In this document: positions 1-6,232 of the stretch, piece after piece
How positions within the stretch are numbered: the first letter of the stretch is position 1
How the letters are laid out: each line of letters begins with the position of its first letter
NCBI GenBank assembly: GCA_943325655.2
Contig: CALPQG020000170.1
Coordinates: 1-6,232, forward strand
Source: Bifidobacterium breve
GTDB lineage: Bacteria; Bacteroidota; Bacteroidia; Cytophagales; UBA9547
Direction: 5' to 3'
DNA: 6,232 nt
Made by a program: the position numbers and the translations under genes
The notes under the pieces: model-generated
Database searches by the model: none
Told to the model about the DNA's origin: nothing
What the model saw: only the letters and a program-made list of their open reading frames with translations

Positions 1-432
1 AAATTCGGCAATCTTGGTTTTGCCTTCTCTAAACGATTGTACTTTAAAATAATTTGACAAGGCATTTACGGCCTTGGTTCCGACACCATTTAACCCTACC
101 GATTTTTGGAAGGCGCCAGAATCGTATTTTCCTCCTGTATTGATTTTGGAGACACAGTCAATTACTTTTCCTAGCGGAATACCACGACCATAATCCCTCA
201 CTTCCACCCTATGTTCGGTCACTTTGATGTCAATGGTTTTGCCATTGCCCATCACGTGTTCATCAATAGAGTTGTCAATAATCTCTTTTACCAGTACATA
301 TACCCCATCATCGTAGGCCGATCCATCTCCTAGCTTCCCAATATACATCCCCGGACGAAGCCTGATATGCTCCTTCCAGTCTAGAGACCGTATACTATCC
401 TCATCATATTGTACTGGAGTTACTTCAGCCAT
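1..432 (-). CDS. parE: DNA topoisomerase IV subunit B (ParE), N-terminal part, cut by left edge
   Basis: This is the ATPase subunit of topoisomerase IV, which with ParC decatenates daughter chromosomes using ATP. The 144 visible residues begin at the ATG whose complement lies at 430-432 and stay open to the edge. They cover the GHKL ATP-binding fold. The N-terminal stretch SLDWKEHIRLRPGMYIGKL (residues 16-34) is the ParE type I recall from Bacteroidota and differs from their GyrB. The N-box EIIDNSIDE (50-58) carries the putative general base Glu50 and Mg-binding Asn54. DYGRGIP (80-86) is the ADP-contacting motif, and GLNGVGTKAVNALS (113-126) is the ATP lid. No Shine-Dalgarno sequence or convincing promoter precedes it. 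A MITE-like element ends 117 bp upstream, so the native promoter may be displaced or lie in the short gap. The transducer and TOPRIM regions are outside the window. GyrB is the only serious alternative. Confidence 0.9.
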   Translation of the reverse strand, partial: MAEVTPVQYDEDSIRSLDWKEHIRLRPGMYIGKLGDGSAYDDGVYVLVKEIIDNSIDEHVMGNGKTIDIKVTEHRVEVRDYGRGIPLGKVIDCVSKINTGGKYDSGAFQKSVGLNGVGTKAVNALSNYFKVQSFREGKTKIAEF

Positions 433-549
433 AGCGATTTGATTTTTTTCAAAGCGTGAATATACATTTTTTGTGTATACTAAAAAAATGGGGAAATTAT
501 ATGGGCTAATGAAAGTTAATTAATTTGGTTCTAAATGAAATGCTATGGG
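433..549. other. parE upstream gap, no gene
   Basis: This AT-rich 117-bp stretch lies between the parE start and the left end of the inverted-repeat element. The longest plus-strand frame from an ATG is about 11 codons. A weak 6-bp hairpin (TATACA 461-466 with TGTATA 474-479) is present. No TTG / TAnnTTTG promoter pair could be found reading towards parE. Confidence 0.5.
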
Positions 550-570
550 TAAGTAGGGTCTACTGAAAAA
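550..570 (+). repeat. Left terminal inverted repeat of the MITE-like element
   Basis: This 21-bp repeat begins TAAGTAGGGTC and ends in GAAAAA. It is complementary to 926-946 except for one base. It also contains a small internal hairpin (AGTAG 552-556 with CTACT 560-564). A separate 9-bp pair (ATGGGTAAG 545-553 with CTTACCCAT 575-583) straddles it. Confidence 0.75.
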
Positions 571-585
571 CTTGCTTACCCATTA

Positions 586-639
586 ATGGTTACTTTCATT
601 CTATCTTTTGTCAATTTCCCCTTGATGAAGATTAACCAT
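586..639. repeat. Sub-terminal inverted repeat with long loop inside the element
   Basis: ATGGTTA (586-592) pairs with TAACCAT (633-639), and TCAA (611-614) with TTGA (622-625) can form an inner stem. The stretch just after it, ATCAAGACTCCGCC (644-657), resembles intergenic repeat sequence I recall from several Bacteroidota genomes. That resemblance is from memory and is unverified. Confidence 0.4.
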
Positions 640-672
640 CCAAAATCAAGACTCCGCCACGGCAAACATTTG

Positions 673-827
673 TTTAAAAATGCTACGAATTTGCTCCATT
701 GCGCTGAAAACAAACTCGCCACCAAAATTGTTGAAAATTTTCAACAGTAGCGACGCTCAAACAGTGTTTTGTTTTTAACCGCTTCATGGAGCAATCCCGA
801 GAATATCGGGATAACGCATTTTTTAAA
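673..827. repeat. Large imperfect palindrome at the centre of the element
   Basis: Paired blocks occur in mirror order around a perfect 18-bp palindrome (729-746, centre AAAATTTT). TTGCTCCAT (691-699) pairs with ATGGAGCAA (786-794), and AAAAATGC (676-683) pairs with GCATTTTT (816-823). GCGA-type and GTTTG-type blocks between them match more loosely. The right arm carries an additional hairpin absent from the left. The whole could fold into a long hairpin as DNA or RNA. Confidence 0.6.
794..812. repeat. Small perfect hairpin within the right arm
   Basis: ATCCCGA (794-800) pairs with TCGGGAT (806-812) around the 5-base loop GAATA. It has no counterpart in the left arm of the big palindrome, so it looks like a later addition. 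No T-tract follows, so it is unlikely to be a terminator. Confidence 0.6.
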
Positions 828-925
828 AAGGTCGGATGCAAGACAATTCAAAGATTCTGCATGATTTGTTTGCACTTTAAAATCTATTCTTAATCATAAA
901 TCACTGTTAATAAAAATGTTAATGC

Positions 926-946
926 TTTTTCAGCAGACCCTACTTA
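926..946 (-). repeat. Right terminal inverted repeat of the MITE-like element
   Basis: The sequence begins TTTTTCAGC and ends CCCTACTTA, mirroring 550-570 with 20 of 21 matches. It continues into AAGT, which makes a local palindrome ACTTAAGT (942-949). This blurs the exact right boundary of the element. Confidence 0.75.
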
Positions 947-955
947 AGTTTAAAA

Positions 956-1003
956 AAAATATGGACTAAAATCAATGTTAACATTGATTTTAGTCCATAT
1001 TTT
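956..1003 (-). terminator. rnr transcription terminator, 48-bp perfect palindrome
   Basis: Bases 956-979 are exactly complementary to 980-1003 (24 of 24 pairs, centre GTTAAC), starting 27 bp beyond the rnr stop. Read on the minus strand, the stem is followed by an eight-T tract (complement of 952-959). That is the layout of a factor-independent terminator for rnr. On the plus strand only four T follow, and no gene arrives from that side. The stem is long and AT-rich. Confidence 0.85.
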
Positions 1004-1029
1004 AAAACTTCTGATGGATTATATTCTCA

Positions 1030-3327
1030 TTACCTTCTTTTTTTAGAAGAGGATCTTCCCCCTCTTTCGCGACTATCTTTGGTATCTCTGCCACGTCTGT
1101 CATCTGACCTGTTGTCATTTTTGGATTTATTATGGTGAATGGTTTCTCCAACAAATTCCAAGTCAATGGTTCTTTTATCCAGGTCCGTTCCTTTTACGAC
1201 CACCACTACGGTATCGCCGAGGCAAATTTCTTTTCCAGATGCACGACCAAGTAAGCGGTAATTTTTGGCATCTAGTTCATAGTAATCGTCTTTCATGTCA
1301 CTCATTCTTACCAAACCTTCACATTTGGTTTCGGTGATTTCTACGAAAACTCCCCATTCCGTAACGCCAGCTACAATTCCTGCAAATGGTCTTTTTTCCA
1401 TCAATTGCATGTACTGTACTTGTTTGTATTTGATAGATGACCTTTCAGCCTCTGCAGCCAAAACTTCTCTGTCAGACGCGTGTTTACACTCTTCTTCTAC
1501 TTCTTCTTTTGAAGCTGCTCCTTTGCCATCCAAATACCTTTGCAACAACCTGTGGGCAATCATATCAGGATACCTTCTGATAGGGGAAGTAAAATGGGTA
1601 TAATGGTCAAATGCCAATCCAAAATGTCCTTTTTCTTCTGTTGTGTATTTTGCTTTTGACATGGTACGTATCGCCAGACTTTGCAAAACATTTTCTTCAG
1701 GAGTTCCTTCAATTTCGTGTACTAAATTGTTGAGCGAATGGGCAATGTTTTTGACATCTAAACTGATCGCATGTCCAAATTTTGCGGCAAAAACAGAGAA
1801 GGTTTGCAGTTTTTCAACATTAGGAGCATCGTGAATACGGTACACCATAGTGAGTCCGTCACTGTCTTCGTGCTTTCTGTTTTTGTGGTATACAAATTCA
1901 GCTACTTTTTTATTGGCCAACAACATAAAATCTTCTATGAGTTTATGTGCATCCTGTCTTACTTTAGGAATTACTGCCAAAGGTACGCCACGTTCATCGA
2001 GTTTGAATTTTACTTCAACGGTCTCAAATCCTATAGCGCCATTTTTAAATTTGGCATCTCTTAATTTATAGGCCAATGCATTGAGTGTCTTGATTTCATC
2101 GCTGTATTCTCCTTCCCCTTTTTCAATAATTTCCTGTACTTCTTCATAGGAGAATCTTCTGTCAGAATGGATGACGGTTCTTCCAAACCATTCCTTTTGA
2201 ATTTCAGCATGCTCATTCAATTCAAACACAGCCGAAAAAGTGAGTTTGTCTTCATTTGGGCGAAGAGAACACAAGCCGTTGGATAGTTTTTCGGGTAACA
2301 TTGGAACACACCTGTCTACCAAATAAACTGAAGTTGCTCTGATAAAAGCCTCTCTTTCAAGTGCTGTGTCGGGAGTAACATAATGGGTAACGTCGGCAAT
2401 ATGAACACCTACTTCCCAGTTGCCATTGGGCAATTTTTGTAAGGACAATGCATCATCAAAATCTTTGGCATCAACTGGGTCAATGGTGAAGGTGGTTATT
2501 TTTCTAAAGTCTTTTCGAAGTTTGATTTCTTCTTTGGATATTTTGTCAGAAATGCTTGACGCTTCCGCTTCAACCTCTTCAGGGAAGTCTGTTGGCAAGC
2601 CGAATTCAACCATAATGGCATTCATTTCAGCTTCATTTTCTCCGGCTTTCCCAAGTATTTTGGTCACTTTACCTACCGGGTTTTTACCTGGTCTTGGCCA
2701 ATCCAATATTTTTACAATTACCTTGTCACCGTTTACGGCACCATGGAGGTTTTCATTGTACACAAAAATATCAAAATGTATTTTTTTCCCATCAGGAATC
2801 ACGAATCCAAAGCGAGGTGACAATTGTAATTTACCTACAAATTCATCACGTTTCCTGTTAACGACTTCAACGACTTCACCTTCAAGTCTTTTTTCATTTC
2901 CTCTTTTATTGCGGTTGCTGCTGCTTTCGGTATAATGTACATTGATACGCACTTTATCGCCATCTACGGCACCGTTAAGGTCTTCGGTTTTCACCCAAAC
3001 ATCTGGCCTGTCTTCTCCAATGACTACAAATGCAAAACGTGCATTTACATGGTCAACAGTGCCGATAAGTGAATCTTCCAACACTGGTTTGGCAAACATA
3101 AAGTTGCCATTTTTCTCCACTTTAACTTTTGCAACAGCAATCAAGTTTTCTAAAGCCTCAAGTACGCCGTATTTTGAAATTAATCCGTTTACTTCTTTTT
3201 GTTGAAGTATATTTTTAAGAGAAAGTGATACGCCTGCGTTATCGTATAGTATTCTCAACACATGTTCTTCTATTTCTTTTGGAGAAAGCAAATCTGGACT
3301 CGCTTTTTTAATCCTATTCCTAGCCAT
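1030..3327 (-). CDS. rnr: Ribonuclease R (RNase II/RNB-family 3'-5' exoribonuclease)
   Basis: This is a complete 765-residue processive 3'-to-5' exoribonuclease that degrades structured RNA, mRNA fragments and defective rRNA or tRNA in the cytoplasm. In order it shows an N-terminal winged-helix region (about 15-80), two cold-shock OB domains (about 86-130 and 148-225), the RNB catalytic domain (about 272-600), an S1 domain (about 645-725) and a basic tail rich in K, R, D and S (730-765). The catalytic motif TIDPVDAKDFDDA (281-293) has all four metal-binding aspartates: D283, D289, D291 and D292. The signature HFTSPIRRYPDMIAHRLL spans 578-595. The length fits RNase R, and the two N-terminal OB domains plus helix-turn-helix separate it from RNase II. 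The start MARNRIKK is the only reasonable one. No Shine-Dalgarno sequence is seen. It is monocistronic by its own promoter candidate and terminator. Confidence 0.96.
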   Translation of the reverse strand: MARNRIKKASPDLLSPKEIEEHVLRILYDNAGVSLSLKNILQQKEVNGLISKYGVLEALENLIAVAKVKVEKNGNFMFAKPVLEDSLIGTVDHVNARFAFVVIGEDRPDVWVKTEDLNGAVDGDKVRINVHYTESSSNRNKRGNEKRLEGEVVEVVNRKRDEFVGKLQLSPRFGFVIPDGKKIHFDIFVYNENLHGAVNGDKVIVKILDWPRPGKNPVGKVTKILGKAGENEAEMNAIMVEFGLPTDFPEEVEAEASSISDKISKEEIKLRKDFRKITTFTIDPVDAKDFDDALSLQKLPNGNWEVGVHIADVTHYVTPDTALEREAFIRATSVYLVDRCVPMLPEKLSNGLCSLRPNEDKLTFSAVFELNEHAEIQKEWFGRTVIHSDRRFSYEEVQEIIEKGEGEYSDEIKTLNALAYKLRDAKFKNGAIGFETVEVKFKLDERGVPLAVIPKVRQDAHKLIEDFMLLANKKVAEFVYHKNRKHEDSDGLTMVYRIHDAPNVEKLQTFSVFAAKFGHAISLDVKNIAHSLNNLVHEIEGTPEENVLQSLAIRTMSKAKYTTEEKGHFGLAFDHYTHFTSPIRRYPDMIAHRLLQRYLDGKGAASKEEVEEECKHASDREVLAAEAERSSIKYKQVQYMQLMEKRPFAGIVAGVTEWGVFVEITETKCEGLVRMSDMKDDYYELDAKNYRLLGRASGKEICLGDTVVVVVKGTDLDKRTIDLEFVGETIHHNKSKNDNRSDDRRGRDTKDSRERGGRSSSKKRR

Positions 3328-3400
3328 AATCTTTTGTATTATAAGGGTCTTATACTTGTGTGCTACAAGAAAAGATGATGTAAATGTATAAATAAATGTG

Positions 3401-3431
3401 CAAGATTAAAATTTCAGTGGATAGGTACAAA
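3401..3431 (-). promoter_or_regulatory. Candidate rnr promoter, Bacteroidota type
   Basis: On the minus strand TTTG (complement of 3428-3431) is followed after exactly 19 bases by TAATCTTG (complement of 3401-3408). This matches the Bacteroidota consensus (TTTG or TTG, about 19 bases, TAnnTTTG) with one mismatch. Transcription would begin around 3394, giving an rnr leader of about 65 bases. The -33 box lies about 25 bp beyond the pit terminator stem, so rnr can be expressed separately from pit. Confidence 0.5.
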
Positions 3432-3456
3432 GTATTTGTTATTAAGTATAAAATAA

Positions 3457-3501
3457 TAAAGACAAAAGGATTGTTCTACTTGAACAATCCTTTTGTCTTT
3501 A
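3457..3501 (-). terminator. pit transcription terminator hairpin
   Basis: A perfect 20-bp stem (3457-3476 with 3482-3501) encloses a 5-base loop, about 58 bp beyond the pit stop. Read on the minus strand it is followed by the T-rich TTATTTTATAC. It separates pit from rnr. On the plus strand no gene feeds into it, so it serves pit alone. Confidence 0.8.
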
Positions 3502-3559
3502 CTGTAAAAATATCTTTATTAAAATCGTGTACCTAATACTTAAGAATCAGCTCTTTCAA

Positions 3560-4993
3560 TTAAGCAAAAAACCTAAAGATGAAGAACAAGCAACCTGATA
3601 AAATGACACATACAGGAAAGGTCAATACCCAAGCCAAGGCAATACTTTTAAGGGTACCCGTTTGTAAATTGCCTACGCCTTTGCTTCCTACCATGGCACC
3701 AGCAATACCCGAAGATAAAATTTGTGTGGTAGATACTGGCAATTTCATGACATAAGTACTAAACCCAATGGTTAAGGCAGCTGACAATTCAGCTGAAGCC
3801 CCTTGAGCGTACGTCAAGTGTTGTTTCCCAATTTTTTCACCCAAGGTAACTACAATTCTTTTCCAACCAATAGTGGTTCCAAGACCCAGGCAAAGTGAAA
3901 TTAAAATTAAAGACCAATCAGGAACATAATCGGTATGTTTTTTAAGGTGTTTAATGGTGTCTTTGAAATTGCTGTATTCTTTACCAGGAAAAGCCAAGGC
4001 AATACTGGCACTAAATTCTTTGTGGTAACCCGCTTCTTCCAATTTATCAAAGTTTTTGCTGATGGTCATAATTTGTTTTCTCAAAGACACTTTGTCTTTG
4101 GTGCTTAACTCTTTTCCGGATGAATCGGCTTTGGCGAAAATGGTTTCAATTATTCTAATCGCACCAGCACCTTTTGTATATTTTTCTCCATGTTCTTTTT
4201 TAAAAGCCGTTGAGTCCATTGCAGGTAAAAACACCGAGGCTTTGTTGGCTTCAATTCTGATGGTGTTCACATCCAAATCATTATTCAAGGCAAAATAAGC
4301 AGGAGACAAAGCGATTAATACCAACATCAATAAACCAACTCCTTTTTGACCATCATTTGAACCATGGGCAAAACTAACCCCAGAACAAGTAGTAATTAAG
4401 ATGGCTCTGATCCATTTCGGGGTTCTTTTTTTCGGATGTGGTTCTTTAAAAATCATTTTATCCTTAACGAACACTTTTAAAGTAAACATCAAGGCAAGGG
4501 TAAGTAAAAACCCCACGAGTGGAGAAAACAATAAAGAAAGTCCAATTTCACCTGCTTTACCCCAATCCATGGTGGCGCCATTGGCCTCAGGGGTGAAACT
4601 AAAAGCCAAAGTTACCCCAAGGATAGAAGCCAATAAAGTATGCGAAGAAGAACAAGGAATACCATAATACCAGGTGCCGATGTTCCAAACGATGGCTGTT
4701 AATAACATCGCCATAATCATACCTAGGGTTTGATAAACCGTTTGGTCTACCAGTGCTTCTAAGGGTAAAAGTTTCACAATTCCCATAGCCACTGCCACTC
4801 CTCCAGTTAATACGCCTAGAAAGTTTAATACCCCTGAAAGCATTACTGCCTGCATTGGTTTTAAAGATTTGGTATAAATTACCGTGGCTACCGCGTTTGC
4901 TGTATCATGAAAGCCATTGGCGAATTCAAACATACATACTGCTGCAATACAAATAATCAATAAGGTTGTTAAGGTAGGATCTAAGCCGAACAT
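3560..4993 (-). CDS. pit: PiT-family inorganic phosphate permease
   Basis: This inner-membrane secondary transporter takes up inorganic phosphate by ion symport (PHO4/PiT family, most like PitA). The 477 residues carry both inverted PiT halves: FANGFHDTANAVAT (24-37) with GIPCSSSHTLLAS (111-123), and GVSFAHGSNDGQKGVG (205-220) with PVSTTQILSS (419-428). About ten hydrophobic segments are visible. A hydrophilic insert at about 236-357 separates the last two transmembrane blocks, as in Escherichia coli PitA (about 499 residues), so it is not an oddity. The open frame extends 30 codons further upstream to 5083. I chose the internal ATG at 4991-4993 because the extension is Asn/Ile/Leu-rich AT sequence that overlaps a promoter candidate, and family members begin just before this first helix. 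No DUF47/PhoU-like partner gene is adjacent. Counter-ion (H+ or Na+) cannot be decided here. Confidence 0.93.
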   Translation of the reverse strand: MFGLDPTLTTLLIICIAAVCMFEFANGFHDTANAVATVIYTKSLKPMQAVMLSGVLNFLGVLTGGVAVAMGIVKLLPLEALVDQTVYQTLGMIMAMLLTAIVWNIGTWYYGIPCSSSHTLLASILGVTLAFSFTPEANGATMDWGKAGEIGLSLLFSPLVGFLLTLALMFTLKVFVKDKMIFKEPHPKKRTPKWIRAILITTCSGVSFAHGSNDGQKGVGLLMLVLIALSPAYFALNNDLDVNTIRIEANKASVFLPAMDSTAFKKEHGEKYTKGAGAIRIIETIFAKADSSGKELSTKDKVSLRKQIMTISKNFDKLEEAGYHKEFSASIALAFPGKEYSNFKDTIKHLKKHTDYVPDWSLILISLCLGLGTTIGWKRIVVTLGEKIGKQHLTYAQGASAELSAALTIGFSTYVMKLPVSTTQILSSGIAGAMVGSKGVGNLQTGTLKSIALAWVLTFPVCVILSGCLFFIFRFFA

Positions 4994-5047
4994 AAATTTG
5001 GAGTAATTTAACTGATTAATTTGATGATTAATTTCTAAATTGTGCTC

Positions 5048-5076
5048 CAAATTAAGTAAAATTAATTCTACTTCAA
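5048..5076 (-). promoter_or_regulatory. Candidate pit promoter
   Basis: On the minus strand TTG (complement of 5074-5076) is followed after 18 bases by TTAATTTG (complement of 5048-5055), one mismatch from TAnnTTTG. It would give a leader of roughly 48 bases to the ATG at 4993 and leave the 30-codon upstream extension mostly untranslated. The region is so AT-rich that a chance match is possible. Confidence 0.3.
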
Positions 5077-5090
5077 TGCACAATATGCTT

Positions 5091-5125
5091 TGTTAATAAT
5101 TTATTAACATTGATTTAACATTTGA
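5091..5125. promoter_or_regulatory. Candidate operator: palindrome plus 11-bp-spaced direct repeat
   Basis: TGTTAATAA (5091-5099) and TTATTAACA (5101-5109) form a 9-bp-arm palindrome with a one-base centre. TTAACATT then occurs twice, at 5104-5111 and 5115-5122, exactly 11 bp apart, or about one helical turn. This gives three TTAACA half-sites between two divergent genes, 30-65 bp upstream of the GH3 start. A regulator site is possible, but AT-rich background makes this tentative. Confidence 0.25.
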
Positions 5126-5156
5126 ATCGCATATTGAAACAATAATTAAATACGCT

Positions 5157-6232
5157 ATGATATTTCTTTCTAAACGCTTAATAAGAACTACAACTACTAT
5201 TGGCCTCGCAATATTTTGCCTGGGGATAATTCCCCTTGTTTTTGCAAAAGGTGGTAAAGGTTTGCTTGATGATAGTCATAAATACCTCAGTCCAAAGTTT
5301 CCGGTAGACGAACGTGTGCATGATTTGTTAAGCAGAATGACCGTAGAAGAGAAAGTTGCACAAATGCTTACCCTTCAGGCAAAGAAAAAACCTTGGTTTG
5401 ATGCAAAAGGTGTTTTTCAAATTAAGCTGGCAAAAGATGATTTAAAAGATGGCCCCGGCCAACTCATAGGTATTGGAGAAATTAAAAATGCCAAAGAAAG
5501 TGCGCTCCTCGCCAACCAAATTCAAAAATATGTTATCGAGCATTCACGTTTAAAAATACCTTTGTTTATTGGCAATGAAATGCTCCATGGGCACAGGACC
5601 AAAGATGCCACCGTTTTCCCTGTTCCGATTGGATTGGCCAGTACCTGGAATGAAGAATTGGTGGGAGAAGTATATAAAACGATTGCAATTGAAGCAAAAT
5701 CTAGAGGAACACACCAAGCTTATGGACCAAACCTGGATGTAGCCAGAGATCCAAGATGGGGGAATTTTAGCATTACTTTTGGAGAAGATCCATTTTTAAT
5801 CTCAAAACTGGGTGTTGCGGCCATCAAAGAACTTCAAGGAAATGGTGCACAATTAAGGCTATTGGCAACTGCCATGCATTTTGGTGCAAATGGAGCAAAC
5901 GAAGGCGGGCACAATAGAGGACCGGCAGAAATGTCTGACAGGATGTTTAGAGAAGTATTTTTGCCTCCATTCAAAGCAGCAATCAAAGATGCGAAAGTAG
6001 GTGGAATGATGTTGGCTTACAATGAATTGGCAGGAATTCCTGTGCATGCCAACAAACCTTTGTTGTATGATTTGTTAAGAAGAGAGCTCAACTTTGAGGG
6101 GATTATAGTTTCGAGCAGAAAAGGTATTTCAGAATTGGTAACCGAACATTTTATTGCAGTGGATAATTATCAAGCAGCCAAATTGGCTATCAATGCCAAC
6201 ATAGACCTTGAATTACCCAATAGCAATACTTA
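5157..6232 (+). CDS. Secreted GH3-family protein with degenerate active site, cut by right edge
   Basis: The 358 visible residues are the N-terminal TIM-barrel domain of a glycoside hydrolase family 3 protein, the family of beta-glucosidases and related exo-enzymes. Residues 1-30 form a Sec signal peptide: basic start with KR, hydrophobic core, likely cleavage after VFA at 30. Conserved landmarks are MTVEEKVAQM (61-70), GNEMLHG (139-145), ATVFPVPIGLASTW (151-164), ARDPRWG (196-202), TFGEDP, GANGANEGG and AYNE with Tyr288. Key residues are altered. The nucleophile position in the usual VVSD is Ser320 (VSS). The KHF Lys is Met240, with His241 kept. The Arg after RWG is Asn203. Glu141 and Tyr288 remain. 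By family knowledge this should abolish ordinary retaining hydrolysis, so a binding or regulatory role is inferred. The acid/base residue and C-terminal domain lie outside. It is divergent from pit; no carbohydrate-utilisation neighbours are visible. Confidence 0.9.
   Translation, partial: MIFLSKRLIRTTTTIGLAIFCLGIIPLVFAKGGKGLLDDSHKYLSPKFPVDERVHDLLSRMTVEEKVAQMLTLQAKKKPWFDAKGVFQIKLAKDDLKDGPGQLIGIGEIKNAKESALLANQIQKYVIEHSRLKIPLFIGNEMLHGHRTKDATVFPVPIGLASTWNEELVGEVYKTIAIEAKSRGTHQAYGPNLDVARDPRWGNFSITFGEDPFLISKLGVAAIKELQGNGAQLRLLATAMHFGANGANEGGHNRGPAEMSDRMFREVFLPPFKAAIKDAKVGGMMLAYNELAGIPVHANKPLLYDLLRRELNFEGIIVSSRKGISELVTEHFIAVDNYQAAKLAINANIDLELPNSNT

Larger units (their letters stand above)
550..946. 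mobile_element. MITE-like element with 21-bp terminal inverted repeats
   Basis: A segment of about 397 bp is bounded by inverted repeats: 550-570 pairs with 926-946 at 20 of 21 positions, with one mismatch (562/934). The repeat core reads AGTAGGGTCTACTGAAAAA on the left and has GCTG in place of ACTG on the right. The inside has no credible gene but contains a large imperfect palindrome centred near 737/738. That combination is typical of miniature inverted-repeat elements mobilised in trans by a related transposase. The pentamer TAAGT occurs at both boundaries (550-554 and 945-949) and could be a target duplication, although it overlaps the repeats, so exact ends are uncertain. Its right end lies 6 bp from the T-tract of the rnr terminator. 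I cannot assign an IS family from sequence alone. A non-mobile intergenic repeat is the alternative. Confidence 0.6.

Noticed and set aside
66..98. GLNGVG in place of the GyrB-type GLHGVG lid motif in ParE as a possible defect
   Set aside because: I recall Asn at this position as usual in Bacteroidota ParE, and all other ATPase motifs are intact.
236..357. Hydrophilic insert in pit (residue numbers 236-357 of the protein) as a possible fused domain
   Set aside because: PitA-type permeases have a comparable hydrophilic loop at the same place, so it is a family feature.
461..479. Short hairpin TATACA / TGTATA upstream of parE
   Set aside because: It has six AT-rich pairs with a T-rich loop, which is expected by chance at this base composition.
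683..787. A 34-codon minus-strand frame inside the MITE-like element
   Set aside because: It runs through the palindrome arms, has no promoter or ribosome site and no recognisable similarity; chance is sufficient.
1295..3205. Several plus-strand open frames of 63-171 codons across this span
   Set aside because: They lie opposite rnr, have no recognisable domains and unnatural composition, and are antisense shadows of a well-conserved gene.
4056..4667. Two plus-strand open frames of 80 and 88 codons
   Set aside because: They are antisense to the pit permease, whose motifs run through the same bases.
5859..6047. A minus-strand frame of 62 codons
   Set aside because: It is antisense to conserved GH3 motifs and has a Cys/His-rich composition typical of shadow frames.

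Overview
The window most likely comes from an AT-rich member of the Bacteroidota. Three things point there: the N-terminus of its ParE, promoter-like boxes of the TTG / TAnnTTTG type, and the lack of Shine-Dalgarno sequences before the starts. The genes are chromosomal. Three are core genes (parE, rnr, pit) and the fourth is a secreted family-3 glycosidase-like protein at the right edge.

Layout. 1-432, minus strand: N-terminal 144 codons of the topoisomerase IV B subunit, cut by the left edge. 433-1029: a gene-free stretch of about 600 bases. It holds a roughly 397-bp element with 21-bp terminal inverted repeats (550-946) and a large imperfect internal palindrome, which looks like a MITE or non-autonomous IS relic. 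Beside it is a 48-bp perfect palindrome (956-1003) that serves as the rnr terminator. 1030-3327, minus: complete RNase R. 3328-3559: a well-formed rnr promoter candidate and the pit terminator hairpin. 3560-4993, minus: complete PiT phosphate permease; its start should be the internal Met, not the longest open frame. 4994-5156: divergent intergenic region with repeated TTAACA half-sites. 5157 to the right edge, plus: N-terminal part of an exported GH3 protein.

The genes do not form an operon. parE, rnr and pit share a strand, but rnr and pit each end in a strong hairpin terminator, and rnr has its own promoter candidate. The GH3 gene is divergent. The three core genes are orthodox in sequence and length.

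The most interesting signal is in the GH3 protein. Its fold motifs are well preserved, but the catalytic nucleophile Asp is Ser, the Lys of the KH substrate-binding pair is Met, and the Arg after RWG is Asn. This looks like a secreted pseudo-glycosidase. The second point of interest is the MITE-like element between the rnr terminator and parE.
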